A stretch of 32,777 nt of DNA from assembly GCF_013817365.1 (NCBI RefSeq), contig NZ_JACDCU010000007.1, forward strand, positions 1-32,777, given 5' to 3'. The stretch comes from Methylibium sp. (GTDB lineage Bacteria; Pseudomonadota; Gammaproteobacteria; Burkholderiales; Burkholderiaceae_C). This document shows, one piece after another, positions 17,917 through 27,706 of the stretch (position 1 is the first letter of the stretch; every line of letters begins with the position of its first letter). The position numbers and the translations under genes were made by a program. Below the pieces are notes generated by a model that saw nothing but the letters and a program-made list of their open reading frames with translations, made no database searches and was not told the DNA's origin.

Positions 17917-19302
17917 GCACGATCACGTTTTAACCAATGGGGCTTCGGCCTCGACCTGCGCAAGGGGGCATCCACCTCAGATGCCAACCGGCTGCGGGTG
18001 CTGAAGAACGCCTACGTCACGGACGGCAAGACCATCCGCAAACGCCCCGGCTGTGTGAAGGTGGCAACGCTCTCAAAGGGGACGTTCGGCCTGTTCTCGG
18101 GGCTGGGCAGGCTGAACACGTTTCAAGCGACCGAATCGACCGCCTTCAGCCACGACTCGACGCTGCTGGTCAACAACAGGCTGAGCACGGAAATCGATGC
18201 GTTTTCCGGGGTGTCGTACTGCGACACCTTCAACGGCTTCCTGTACGTGGTCGCACAGGTCGGGACGACCTACCGCCACCATTACCTTGATGGCGACTTC
18301 AACACCATCATCACCGACTCGAACTGTCCCCGGACCGCCATCGCGGCCAAAGCGGCCTCGAAGATGTGGGCGGGCAAGGATGACGTGGTGCGGTTTTGCG
18401 CGACCAACAACCCGCGCGACTGGACACTCGCCAACGATGCAGGGTTTTTGCCGGTGGGCCTGCAGCAGTCGGGCAGCCGAAACGTCACGGCCATCGGCAA
18501 CTACCAAAACAGGCTGGTCCCTTTCTTCCCCGACTCGGCCCAAATCTGGGAGGTCGATCCCGACCCCATCAACCACAAGTTTTTGCAGTCGGTGGACATC
18601 GGCACGACCCGCCCTTACACCCACCAAAACATGGCAGGCGATGTGTTCTACCTGTCGCCTGCTGGTGTGCGAACGATCACGAAGCAGGCCGACACCGAGA
18701 ACCTGATCGACGCCGACGTGGGCTCACCCATCGACAACGAGTTGTTGAATGGCACCTTCCTCGACCTCAATACCTGCCGGGCGCAATATTTCCGCGGGGC
18801 AGGGCAGTACTGGCTGTACGCGGGAAACACCGCGGCGGTGTTCACCTTCTCGCGCACCGCGAAGATTTCGGCTTGGTCGATCTATGAGTTCCCGTTCAGC
18901 CTGGATTACATCGATGAGCTCGACACCTTCCTGTACATCCGCTCGGGTGATGAGGTGTACCGGATGGACAGAGCGACCTGGACCGATGCCGGCGTGCCGT
19001 TCACCGTCGAGATCGAAACCTCGTTCGTGGACTTCAAGGGGCCCGGTGTCCTGAAGCAGATTCTCGCCATGGATGCGGTGGTGTCGGGGACGGCGGAGTT
19101 CTCGCACCGATACGACCCCCGCAGCCCGAGCATCGAGACCTTCCCCGCGGTCACGATCACAGGCGACACCCGGCCGGGCACACAGTACCCGGTGGAGCTG
19201 ATGACGACGAGCCTCTCGACCGTCGTCAGGAACAGCGATGACCAGGAGTTCGAGTTGCACTCCCTCTCCTACATGTTCGAGAACCTGAGTTCGTCCGTAT
19301 GA
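17913..19302 (+). CDS. gp10-like tail/DNA-stabilisation protein; apparent +1 frameshift near codon 6 (GTG at 17913, shift at 17928-17932; uninterrupted ORF 17998..19302)
   Basis: Good SD AGGGGG before GTG 17913; frame 0 MSTITF* and +1 frame NQWGFGLDLRKGASTSDANRLRVLKNAYVTDGKTIRKRPG read as one protein; body NNPRDWTLANDAGFLPVGLQQSGSRNVTAIGNYQNRLVPFFPDSAQIWEVD. Confidence 0.65.
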
Positions 19303-19341
19303 CATCGCATGGGCGAAGCCGGCCCGGCGTATGTTCGCCGG
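19300..19341 (+). promoter_or_regulatory. Recurrent motif, copy 4 (TGACATCGCATGG 19300-19312) plus hairpin CCGGCG-TATGTT-CGCCGG (19324-19341)
   Basis: Starts at the stop codon of the gp10-like gene, upstream of the internal virion gene block. Confidence 0.55.
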
Positions 19342-19362
19342 CATCATGAAAAGGAGCTGACC

Positions 19363-20121
19363 GTGTGCAGTGGCGGCGGAGACGGCGGCGCGGCAAAGCG
19401 CCAAGCAGGCATGAAGCGCGAGCAAGACCTTGCGATTCAGGACATCAATCACGTCTTCGGCAAGGGTGACGGCCAAGCGCTCTACAAGAACGTCAACGTC
19501 CCCGGCGAAATGCAGATGCGTGGCTGGGAGCAGGTGCAAGGCCCCGACTCAACTAAGAAGGTGATCAGCGGTTACGACACCACGGGAAGAGACGCCAACG
19601 CGGCCGCCCGTGAACAACTGTACGGCACGATCACCAACGACTCGGAGGCCCGCCTACTCGACCAGCTTGGCGATGACCGCACAAAGGCGGAGCGTGGGGT
19701 TAGGTTCCAACTCGCGCGCCAGGGTTTGATGGGCGGCAGCGCCGACATCGACCAGGGCTCCGAAGTGCTCGAGCAGTTCCAGAAGGGCAGCCTTGAGGCG
19801 CGGAACGCCTCCACCGCTGTGAGCAACACCGCGCGCACATCCGACGAGAAGACCCGCGTGGGCCTCATCAACAACATTCGCAACGGCATGGCGCAAAGCG
19901 ATGCCCTGTCTGCCGCCTATGCAGGCATGACCAACAACGCCAACGAGGCCCGCGACACCGCAATGGCCACCAACATCGGCGGTTTCTTCGACGACATCTC
20001 GATCCTCGGTGCGCAGCGTCAGTACCAGGACGGCCTGCAAAGAGGGGTGCAGCGCGGCCGCGGGTTCGGCGCCTCCACGTCGGCATCGCAGGGCGGATTC
20101 AACGGAGACAAAAGGCCGTGA
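19363..20121 (+). CDS. Internal virion / ejection-associated protein
   Basis: GTG 19363 preceded by AAGGAG; MCSGGGDGGAAKRQAGMKREQDLAIQDINHVFG...; Q/N/A-rich helical protein. Confidence 0.6.
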   Translation: MCSGGGDGGAAKRQAGMKREQDLAIQDINHVFGKGDGQALYKNVNVPGEMQMRGWEQVQGPDSTKKVISGYDTTGRDANAAAREQLYGTITNDSEARLLDQLGDDRTKAERGVRFQLARQGLMGGSADIDQGSEVLEQFQKGSLEARNASTAVSNTARTSDEKTRVGLINNIRNGMAQSDALSAAYAGMTNNANEARDTAMATNIGGFFDDISILGAQRQYQDGLQRGVQRGRGFGASTSASQGGFNGDKRP

Positions 20122-20555
20122 ACATCCGGGACGCCACACGCGAGGATGCGGTTTACGTCGGCGCCAATCTGCGCGAGCCCGACCGCATCGAGCTTGCCTT
20201 GCTGGGCCGCGATGCCAGTGATGTCGTGGTGAGTTTCGATGCGTCCGATGTCGCGCGAACGATCGAGCACGACGGCAAGCCCGTAGCGGTGTTCGGGCGC
20301 GTCATGCGTGACACCGGAGGCGCGTTCGTGTGGCTGCTGGCGACATCGGGGCTGGACAGTGTGCGGCGCGGGTTCGTGCTCGCCTGCAAGCCGGAAATCG
20401 GCCGCCTGCGGTTCGGCTGCGACCGATTGGTGAACATCACGCATCGGGACAATGCGACGGTCCTGCGCTGGCTGGCGTGGCTGGGCTTCCATGTGGAGCA
20501 AAAGCCCTGCGGGCCGGGCGATGAGTTTGTAATGTTCTGGATGCCGGGGGCTTGA
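20118..20555 (+). CDS. T7 gp13-like / GNAT-like phage protein
   Basis: MNIRDATREDAVYVGANLREPDRIELALLG...LDSVRRGFVLACKPEIGRLRFGCDRLVNITHRDNATVLRWLAWLGFHVE. Confidence 0.65.
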   Translation: MNIRDATREDAVYVGANLREPDRIELALLGRDASDVVVSFDASDVARTIEHDGKPVAVFGRVMRDTGGAFVWLLATSGLDSVRRGFVLACKPEIGRLRFGCDRLVNITHRDNATVLRWLAWLGFHVEQKPCGPGDEFVMFWMPGA

Positions 20556-20557
20556 CG

Positions 20558-21223
20558 ATGTGTACTGGAACAGAAGCGGCGTGGGTGCCTGCCTTGCTCG
20601 CTGCGGCAGGAGCAGGAACGACCTACATGGCCGCCGAGAAGCAGGAATCGGCACGCAAGCGCGCGATCAACCAAGGACTCGAAGCCGAGGGGCAGATTCA
20701 GAAGAAGGCCAACCTGCGCACCAACGATTTCGTGCAGGACAACTTCGACCCCACGAACCGCGCCGCCAACTATGAAACGCAGGCAGCGAACCAGGAGAAG
20801 TCCTTCGGCGAACTCCTGGCCAAGCAATCGTCGCTCGGTCAAGGCGAGATCAACGACTCCACCGCCGGCGCGTTGTCTGACGAGTACGTGCGCGGCAAGG
20901 CGAAGGCCACGGCCGACACCCAGCAGCGCACGCGCGACCTGTCTCGGCTTCTGTCCCGTCAGGGGGCAGTCGGCGGGCTGGCGAACCAGGACGCGATGGC
21001 CGGCGGTGACTACTCCAGCGACATGATGGGTTTCGGTGTGGATCAGCGACTGAACAACAACCTGACGAACGTGAAGTTCGGCTCTGCCGGCTCCAAGGGC
21101 GGCGAGCTTTCCTTGCTGGGCGGGCTGCTGTCCGGGTCGGCGGGGGTGGTCGGCGGCGCCAAGCGGAAGTACGACTCCACGAGGACGCCCGGCGCCACCA
21201 ACGGCACGGACTGGGGCGAGTGA
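20558..21223 (+). CDS. T7 gp14-like internal virion protein
   Basis: MC start, Ala-rich N-terminus then helical Q-rich body; directly downstream of gp13-like gene. Confidence 0.6.
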   Translation: MCTGTEAAWVPALLAAAGAGTTYMAAEKQESARKRAINQGLEAEGQIQKKANLRTNDFVQDNFDPTNRAANYETQAANQEKSFGELLAKQSSLGQGEINDSTAGALSDEYVRGKAKATADTQQRTRDLSRLLSRQGAVGGLANQDAMAGGDYSSDMMGFGVDQRLNNNLTNVKFGSAGSKGGELSLLGGLLSGSAGVVGGAKRKYDSTRTPGATNGTDWGE

Positions 21224-22644
21224 TGGCAGGCTACGGACAACTCGGCCGCAGCTTCGGGACCGCCGTGGGCGGCTTCTTCGGCGGCGACTCACAGGCCCAG
21301 CAAGCCGGTGAGATGGCCGGGCTGCAGCGCATCGCGCTGGAAGACCAGATCGGCCAGCGCCGCGTGCTGGCGCAGGCTACGCAGCAGAAGATGCAGGCCG
21401 ATGCGGCAGAAGCGGCAATGAAGACGCCGCAGGCGGGCATGCAGCGCGTCAGGCAAAGCCTCGGCATCCCGGAAGAGGCCGCGCCGCAACTCGACCAGTA
21501 CCTGCGCGGCGGGCGCATCGATCGATACGACATGGGCGGCCGGCAAGGCCCCGTGATGCCCGCGCCCGAGTGGGCGGAGAAACCTGCGCTCGACAAGTTC
21601 GGACAGTTCTTCTCGGCGGATCAGGCGGTGCAGTCGGGCTCGGCGAAGTCGGTCAAGGACTACTTCGACGGCATGGGCGCACAGGCCGAAGCCGGCCTCA
21701 CGGGGTTGATTGCCAGCGGCAATATCGACCCCACGGTGGGCGCCACGCGCGCCTATGCCATAAAGGGCAGCGCGCCGTACAACTTCAACGAGTACGGTGT
21801 CGGCAACAACCTGACAGGCGAAGTCGATGCCAGCGGTGGTCCTGCGGTGGCGTTCGGCAACTACCGCACGGCCACGACAGGCGCACAGCAAGCCAACGCT
21901 CGACAAAGCGACGCCTCTGCAGTGGCATCGCGTGCATCGGCCGACAACTCTCGTGCCAGCGCGGCCAAGACGCGATTCGAGATGACGGACGGCGCGAACG
22001 GTCGGGGCCAGAAGGCTCCTGTCGGCTATCGCTGGTCCGGAGACGCGCTAGAGCCGATCAAAGGCGGCCCGGCCGATCCTGCGACGAAGGGCGCAAAGCT
22101 TGCCAAGCCGCCGACCGAGGGCCAGGCCAAAGCGCTGATGTTCGGCTCGCGCATGACGGTTGCGGACGAGGTGCTGAAAGAACTTGAGGCCACTGGCCAA
22201 CGGTTGCCCAACATGACGAAGCAGGCTGCTGAGTCGGTCCCTTTGATCGGGACCGCCTTGGGCATGGGCGCCAACATGTTAGGCACGGACGGCGAGCAGC
22301 AAGTCGAGCAGGCACAACGCGACTTCATCAACGCCATCCTGCGCCGTGAGTCGGGCGCGGTTATTGCGGACAGCGAGTTCAACAACGCTCGCAAACAGTA
22401 TTTCGCCCAGCCCGGAGACAGCCCGACCGTCTTGCGCCAAAAGGAGATCAACCGCCGCACCGCAATCGAAGGCCAGAAGGCCGAGTTCGGCGAACAGTCG
22501 ATGCCGCAGTTTCTCGACATCGTGCGCAGCGCCCGCTCGGAACGTCAGAAGCCGCTGCCGGATACGCCGCAGCGCAAGAGCGGCACGGTAAGCCGTGAGG
22601 CGGCGTCGCCGAGCGTGGACGCGCTGCTCGAAAAGTACAAGTAA
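21223..22644 (+). CDS. Internal virion / DNA ejection protein
   Basis: 473 aa, A/Q-rich helical; position; ATG at 21223 overlaps upstream TGA; stop overlaps next ATG (TAATG). Confidence 0.6.
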   Translation: MAGYGQLGRSFGTAVGGFFGGDSQAQQAGEMAGLQRIALEDQIGQRRVLAQATQQKMQADAAEAAMKTPQAGMQRVRQSLGIPEEAAPQLDQYLRGGRIDRYDMGGRQGPVMPAPEWAEKPALDKFGQFFSADQAVQSGSAKSVKDYFDGMGAQAEAGLTGLIASGNIDPTVGATRAYAIKGSAPYNFNEYGVGNNLTGEVDASGGPAVAFGNYRTATTGAQQANARQSDASAVASRASADNSRASAAKTRFEMTDGANGRGQKAPVGYRWSGDALEPIKGGPADPATKGAKLAKPPTEGQAKALMFGSRMTVADEVLKELEATGQRLPNMTKQAAESVPLIGTALGMGANMLGTDGEQQVEQAQRDFINAILRRESGAVIADSEFNNARKQYFAQPGDSPTVLRQKEINRRTAIEGQKAEFGEQSMPQFLDIVRSARSERQKPLPDTPQRKSGTVSREAASPSVDALLEKYK

Positions 22645-24809
22645 TGGCGACGCTCGAAGAGATCGAGGGCGCGCTCGTCAAGGCCGACGCAGCAGGCAAC
22701 GCCGACGATGCGCGCACGCTTGCTGCCGAGGTGCGGCGCCTGCGCGCGGCGCCCCCCGAGCAGCCTGCCGCGGTGCAGGCCGGCAGCGCCTTGCGGGGCA
22801 TTCCCCGCCAACTCGGCCTTGCCGCTCGCTACGCAATCGAAGGCCCTGCGCAGGCCGCGCAGATCGTCACCGAGCCGATCCGGCAGTTCTTGGTGAACCC
22901 GGTGGCGCGCCTCGCCGGCATGTCAGAGGCGCAGCCCTTGGCAACTGGCGCATCCTCCCTGGCCGATTCGCTGGGGCTGCCGAGCCCGAGTGGCGCCAAC
23001 GAGCGAGTAGTCGGGGACGCAACCCGCTTGGGCTTCGGCGGAGCCGGGCTGGCGCGTGGCGCGGGGGTGGTGGCCGATGCGACAACCGGCGTCACCAGCA
23101 AAGTCGCGCAGATGTTTGCCGCCAACCAGGGCCAGCAAGTGGCCTCTGCCGCCACCGCTGGGGCTGCAGGAGGCTCCGTGCGCGAGGCTGGTGGCGGCGC
23201 TGGCTCGCAGGCTGCCGCAGCACTCATGGGCGGGCTTGCGGCGCCGGCAGGCATGGGCGCTGTGCAAGGGGCGTCGAACAAGGTTTCGCAGTTCTTCCGG
23301 CCGGCGCCGGCGATGCAGCAGGTTGACCAACAGATCGAACTGACGCTCTCCAGGCAGGGCGTTGACTGGTCGAGCGTCCCCGAGGGTGTCCGGCAAGGCA
23401 TTCGCTCCGAAGTGCAGCAGGCTCTGCGCCCGGACGGCGAACTCGACGGGGCCGCGTTGTCCCGCCTGATCGACTTCCGTCGCGTGCAAGGGGCGACCCC
23501 GACCCGCGGCATGGTGACCCTCGACCCGGGGCAGATCACGCGCGAACGCAATCTCGCCAAGACGGGGGCGAACAGCGTCGATATCGGCATGCAGCAACTG
23601 TCGGGCATCGAGAACGCGAACAACCGCGCATTGATCCAGGGGCTGAACAACGCAGGCGCCTCCGGGGCCGACGATGCGGTCACGACCGGCGGCCGGGTGA
23701 TCGGCGCATTGCAGCGTGGCCTGGATGCCGAGCGGGGCAACGTCAATCAACTCTATTCGGCCGCCCGCGATAGCAGCGGCCGCAGCTTCCCGCTCGACGG
23801 CGGCGCTTTCACGCAGCAGGCCAACAAGGCGCTCGACGACGCATTGCTCGGCGGCGCTCTGCCGCCCGGTGTGGCGCAGCACATGAACCGGATTGCGTCG
23901 GGCGAGGTGCCGTTCACGGTCGATTACGCGGAGCAGCTTAAAACGCAGATCGGCAACCTGCAAAGAGCGAGCAGCGACGGCTCTGTGCGCATGGCGCTGG
24001 GCAAGGTGCGCGAGGCGCTGGACAACACCCAAGTGATGGTCCTTGGCGAGCAGGCGCCTGCGGCCGGTGCACGAGCGGTGAACCCCGGCAACCTGCCCGC
24101 GCTGGCCGGGCCGCAACTCGGCGAGGACTCCTTGGCAGCGTTCAATCAGGCCCGCGCCGCGAATCGCACCATGATGCAGCGGATCGAATCAACGCCGGCT
24201 CTTCAGGCGGTCTACGATGGCGTCGAGCCCGACCGATTCGTGCAGCAGTTCATCGTCAGCCCAACCGCCAGCATCCGAGACATCCAGGCGCTGCGCCGCG
24301 AACTAGTGAACGACCCACAGGCCATGCAGTCGGTGAGGGGCAATCTTGCCGACCATCTCAAGCGCAAAGCCCTCGGCGGTGCCGACGACGAAGTGGGCAA
24401 CTTCAGCGCATCCAACTTCAAGAAGGCGTTCGACGCCATCGGCGAGCAGAAGCTGCGCGCGTTTTTTGACCCTGAGGAAATCGACCAACTCCGCGCCATT
24501 GGTCGCGTAGCGAGCTACATGACCGTGCAGCCCAAGGGCAGCGCGGTGAACAACTCCAACAGTGGGGCACTGGTGCTCGGGCGAGGGCTGGACTTGCTCG
24601 ACACCATCGCGGGCCGCCTGCCGATCGGGCAGGACACGGTGCGAGGGTTCGTTCGCGGCATCCAGCAGGGCAATGCGACGAACGTGCAGCCTGCTCTCAT
24701 GCAGCCCAACTTGCGGCAGAGAACGCCGCGGTTGCCTGCTGCGGTCGCTGCCGGTGGGCTATTTGCCCTTCCGGGAGTCCCACCAGGCCAGGATGATCGC
24801 CGCCCCTAA
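22644..24809 (+). CDS. Large internal virion / DNA ejection protein
   Basis: 721 aa, A/G/Q-rich with hydrophobic stretches; position between ejection genes and tailspike. Confidence 0.6.
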   Translation: MATLEEIEGALVKADAAGNADDARTLAAEVRRLRAAPPEQPAAVQAGSALRGIPRQLGLAARYAIEGPAQAAQIVTEPIRQFLVNPVARLAGMSEAQPLATGASSLADSLGLPSPSGANERVVGDATRLGFGGAGLARGAGVVADATTGVTSKVAQMFAANQGQQVASAATAGAAGGSVREAGGGAGSQAAAALMGGLAAPAGMGAVQGASNKVSQFFRPAPAMQQVDQQIELTLSRQGVDWSSVPEGVRQGIRSEVQQALRPDGELDGAALSRLIDFRRVQGATPTRGMVTLDPGQITRERNLAKTGANSVDIGMQQLSGIENANNRALIQGLNNAGASGADDAVTTGGRVIGALQRGLDAERGNVNQLYSAARDSSGRSFPLDGGAFTQQANKALDDALLGGALPPGVAQHMNRIASGEVPFTVDYAEQLKTQIGNLQRASSDGSVRMALGKVREALDNTQVMVLGEQAPAAGARAVNPGNLPALAGPQLGEDSLAAFNQARAANRTMMQRIESTPALQAVYDGVEPDRFVQQFIVSPTASIRDIQALRRELVNDPQAMQSVRGNLADHLKRKALGGADDEVGNFSASNFKKAFDAIGEQKLRAFFDPEEIDQLRAIGRVASYMTVQPKGSAVNNSNSGALVLGRGLDLLDTIAGRLPIGQDTVRGFVRGIQQGNATNVQPALMQPNLRQRTPRLPAAVAAGGLFALPGVPPGQDDRRP

Positions 24810-24822
24810 CCAGCCCAGGAAA

Positions 24823-24840
24823 ATGGGGTCCATGCCCCAT
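24823..24840 (+). terminator. Weak terminator-like hairpin
   Basis: ATGGGG-TCCATG-CCCCAT followed by AGGGTTTCGTT; between the ejection gene and motif copy 5. Confidence 0.35.
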
Positions 24841-24854
24841 AGGGTTTCGTTCAC

Positions 24855-24869
24855 GTCACATCGCATGGA
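24855..24869 (+). promoter_or_regulatory. Recurrent motif, copy 5 (GTCACATCGCATGGA)
   Basis: Core CATCGCATGG shared with the other copies; upstream of the tailspike gene. Confidence 0.5.
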
Positions 24870-24918
24870 TTGCGCATCGACCTAGTTTACTCGCAGCACT
24901 GCATAAAGGTGCCGCCCA

Positions 24919-27198
24919 ATGTCGTTTGCGCCAACGTACACGCCGACTACCAGTTTTGCCCAGGACGAGAGCAATCAAGCTAGCGGCAGGGCGACCGTCA
25001 AGACGGCGTCCGTCGATGTCGAACTCGCCAACATCGCCACCAGCCACAACGAGCTGAACGCGAACGTCAAGAAGCTCCAGCGCGACGACGACAAGCTACG
25101 CGATCTCCTGGTCGAGCCCTACGCCCTGTCCGAACAGACCCGGGCCATGATGGCGGCGGGCGGGAAGGTCCCCAAAGGAGCCTGGCTGGCCAACACCAAC
25201 TACGCCCTGAGCGACCTGGTGCAGTTTCAGGCCGTGGCCTACATGTGCCAGACGGCGCACAACTCCGGGCCGTCGTTCAACGTCGGCTTCTGGCTCACAA
25301 TCTCGGGGGACGGCTCGTCGGCATCCAGTGCCCAGCAGTCAGCCGCCAGTGCCGCGACCGCCTCTGCCGCCGCCGCCGCTTCCGCCACCTCTGCGATCAA
25401 TGCGGATTCGGCCGCAGACGCTGCCATGCTGAGCGCGAACGGAGCGGCAGACAGCGAACTCGCCGCGCAGAACGCGGCGAACTCGATCGCTGGGCTTACC
25501 CCGGTGAACCTGTCGGCCTACATGCTCGATCTGCTGGCGAACAACAGCGCCGCATCGACCAGAACCGATCTGGGTGCAGCCAGTGCCGTTTCCGTTGCTG
25601 GCGTCAGCGTGAAGGATTTCGGGGCGCTGTGCAACGGTGTGACGGATGACACCGCCGCTGTCGCTGCGGCAGTGGCGGAGGCGCTTTCAAGAAACGTCGG
25701 CGTCATCTGGTCTGGGGGCTCGGCGCTCACTTCGGCGTCGATTGCAGACTTTCACTCGGTGCGTCACTACGGCTACGGCGCCGTGATTCGTGGGACGGAC
25801 ACGTTCTACATCTCACCCACCGGCAGCCAGACGAACACGATATACACCTCCACATCGGGAAGTGTTTTCTCTGACGGCTTGTCCGCAGCGCAGCCACGGC
25901 GCACGCTGCAGGCCGCCATCGATGCGCTGTCGAACTGGCAGCTCATGGGCGGCGGCTGGAAGATCAAGATGGCCGCCGGCACCTATGCCCGCGCACGCAC
26001 GCCGGACGCCGGGCTGCGCAGCCTGAAGCCCATCGAGATCGAGGGGCCGGCCGTGGGCGGCCATCCCAATGTGCCGACTGCCTTGGTCAAGGAAGGCGCC
26101 ACGCAGGCGTCCACGGGACTGGTGGTGTTCGACACCAACCTAGTGCTTCGAGATATCAAATTCGAGGATTACAACGGCACATCCGCTGCGGCAGGCGTGT
26201 CGGGATCGCGGTCCTTGATCTACACCGAAAACGTCCACTTCACGGACTGCTATTACGGGTTCTCGAACGGCGGCGCGCCGGCAGTGGTGAATGTCAAGGG
26301 CGGCATCTTCGATGACTGCGGCTACCTGAACAGCGTGACCTCAGGCGGCGCGGCGATCCGCGGTTTATTCCACCCGAAGTGCGAGATCGGCGCGCAGGAT
26401 GCCGGCACGCTGGCAGGCGGCCCGATCATCCGCAATTGCTCGCTCGGGATTCGACTTCAGGAGGGGGGCACCGGGCATTGCGACTTCGTGACCTTCGAGG
26501 ATTGCGGCGTCGGTATTCGCTTCCCGACCGGGGCGCGGCTGAACCTCGATGGATCAAGTTTCAAGCGCTGCGGAACGGCCATTTACATCACCAGCGGCAG
26601 CTACGCCGACACCACCCCGAACACGGTATTCGGGACGGGTGCCGACGCCAACGGCCGAAACATCGTGGTTGGGCAGGGGAGCCTCGTCGCCAGCGGCGTG
26701 ATCGACGGACAGGCGCTCGGGAACGCCGTGGACATCCACTGCTTCAGCACCACGTACCCCGCCGCCGTGTACACGTCGATCTCTTCGGTGAACACGGTCG
26801 AAAGTTTCCTTCTCAAGGCGGGCCAGTTCGGCGGTGTCGCGTACTCCGCCAACCCTTCCCGGAAAATCCGCTGCATCGTCCACGGGACGCTCGCCGGCAC
26901 CACAGGCACCTACAAGCGCGTGGCCCTGCGGCTCGGTTCAGCGGCGATTGCGCTGCTGTCGTTCGCTGGCTCCACGGTGGGCAACTTCCGTGCCGAGCTG
27001 GAGTGGTCCTTCATTAGCAGCAGCGTCCAGCACTACAGCGCGATCGGCACCGCGGCGGGAGTCGTTCCGTCCCTCAGCCAAGGCGCTGGCGCGGTGGGTA
27101 TGTCGGTTGACCAGACCATTGCCCTGCAGGCCTACGTGGAGAACGCCGCAGACAGCATAACGGTCAACGCTATCGAGTGGTTCGTGCAGGGGGTATGA
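24919..27198 (+). CDS. Tailspike / tail fibre with pectate-lyase-like beta-helix
   Basis: VSVKDFGALCNGVTDDTAAVAAAVAEAL is the classic tailspike beta-helix entry; Ala/Ser-rich coiled region upstream. Confidence 0.8.
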   Translation: MSFAPTYTPTTSFAQDESNQASGRATVKTASVDVELANIATSHNELNANVKKLQRDDDKLRDLLVEPYALSEQTRAMMAAGGKVPKGAWLANTNYALSDLVQFQAVAYMCQTAHNSGPSFNVGFWLTISGDGSSASSAQQSAASAATASAAAAASATSAINADSAADAAMLSANGAADSELAAQNAANSIAGLTPVNLSAYMLDLLANNSAASTRTDLGAASAVSVAGVSVKDFGALCNGVTDDTAAVAAAVAEALSRNVGVIWSGGSALTSASIADFHSVRHYGYGAVIRGTDTFYISPTGSQTNTIYTSTSGSVFSDGLSAAQPRRTLQAAIDALSNWQLMGGGWKIKMAAGTYARARTPDAGLRSLKPIEIEGPAVGGHPNVPTALVKEGATQASTGLVVFDTNLVLRDIKFEDYNGTSAAAGVSGSRSLIYTENVHFTDCYYGFSNGGAPAVVNVKGGIFDDCGYLNSVTSGGAAIRGLFHPKCEIGAQDAGTLAGGPIIRNCSLGIRLQEGGTGHCDFVTFEDCGVGIRFPTGARLNLDGSSFKRCGTAIYITSGSYADTTPNTVFGTGADANGRNIVVGQGSLVASGVIDGQALGNAVDIHCFSTTYPAAVYTSISSVNTVESFLLKAGQFGGVAYSANPSRKIRCIVHGTLAGTTGTYKRVALRLGSAAIALLSFAGSTVGNFRAELEWSFISSSVQHYSAIGTAAGVVPSLSQGAGAVGMSVDQTIALQAYVENAADSITVNAIEWFVQGV

Positions 27199-27512
27199 AC
27201 AACGACACCGACGCCGAACAAAACGGCGAGCGGACGCGCCGCCAGCTTTTCCGCTTCGACCCGACCGTCAACAGCGGAACCATTCTGCAGATGGCGCTGC
27301 TCGTCATCGGCATCTTCGGGGCCTACAGCGCGCTCAAGGAGGGGCAGGCCACGCAACAGGTGCGAATCGAACAGGTGGAGAGCAGCGCATTGGCCGAGTC
27401 GCTGCGCGTCAAGGAGTCGCTCGGCGAGATCAAGGGCGACCTCAAAGAAGTACAGCGCACGGTCAACGAGATCAATCAATCGCTCGCAACCATCAAAGGC
27501 GCGGCGAAGTGA
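27195..27512 (+). CDS. Membrane-anchored coiled-coil protein, lysis-module associated
   Basis: One TM segment (ILQMALLVIGIFGAYSAL) plus C-terminal coiled coil. Confidence 0.55.
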   Translation: MNNDTDAEQNGERTRRQLFRFDPTVNSGTILQMALLVIGIFGAYSALKEGQATQQVRIEQVESSALAESLRVKESLGEIKGDLKEVQRTVNEINQSLATIKGAAK

Positions 27513-27706
27513 ATTTCACCAAATACGGTGGCCGGCGCTTCCTGATGTCGATGGGCTGCGCGCTCGTGAACACCGTATTACTGTGGTTCGGCAAGATCGA
27601 TCCGACGACTTACCGCGACCTGACGATCGCCACCGTCGCGGTCTACATCGCCGGCAACACGTACCAGAAGAAGGTCGAGGCGGCGTACCCGCCTGACCAG
27701 GTGTGA
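27509..27706 (+). CDS. Holin candidate
   Basis: 65 aa, two hydrophobic segments, directly upstream of the endolysin cluster. Confidence 0.55.
   Translation: MNFTKYGGRRFLMSMGCALVNTVLLWFGKIDPTTYRDLTIATVAVYIAGNTYQKKVEAAYPPDQV

Noticed and set aside
22829-24116. Long antisense ORFs (305 and 397 aa) under the ejection protein gene
   Set aside because: R/P/S-rich antisense translations with no recognisable motif; sense frame is continuous
1893-24887. Recurrent motif as start of conserved leader peptides (the ATG within CGCATGGAA)
   Set aside because: Translated downstream peptides differ completely in length and sequence (MEGPPRQ*, MERRGGHH..., MDCAST*), so a conserved leader peptide is not supported
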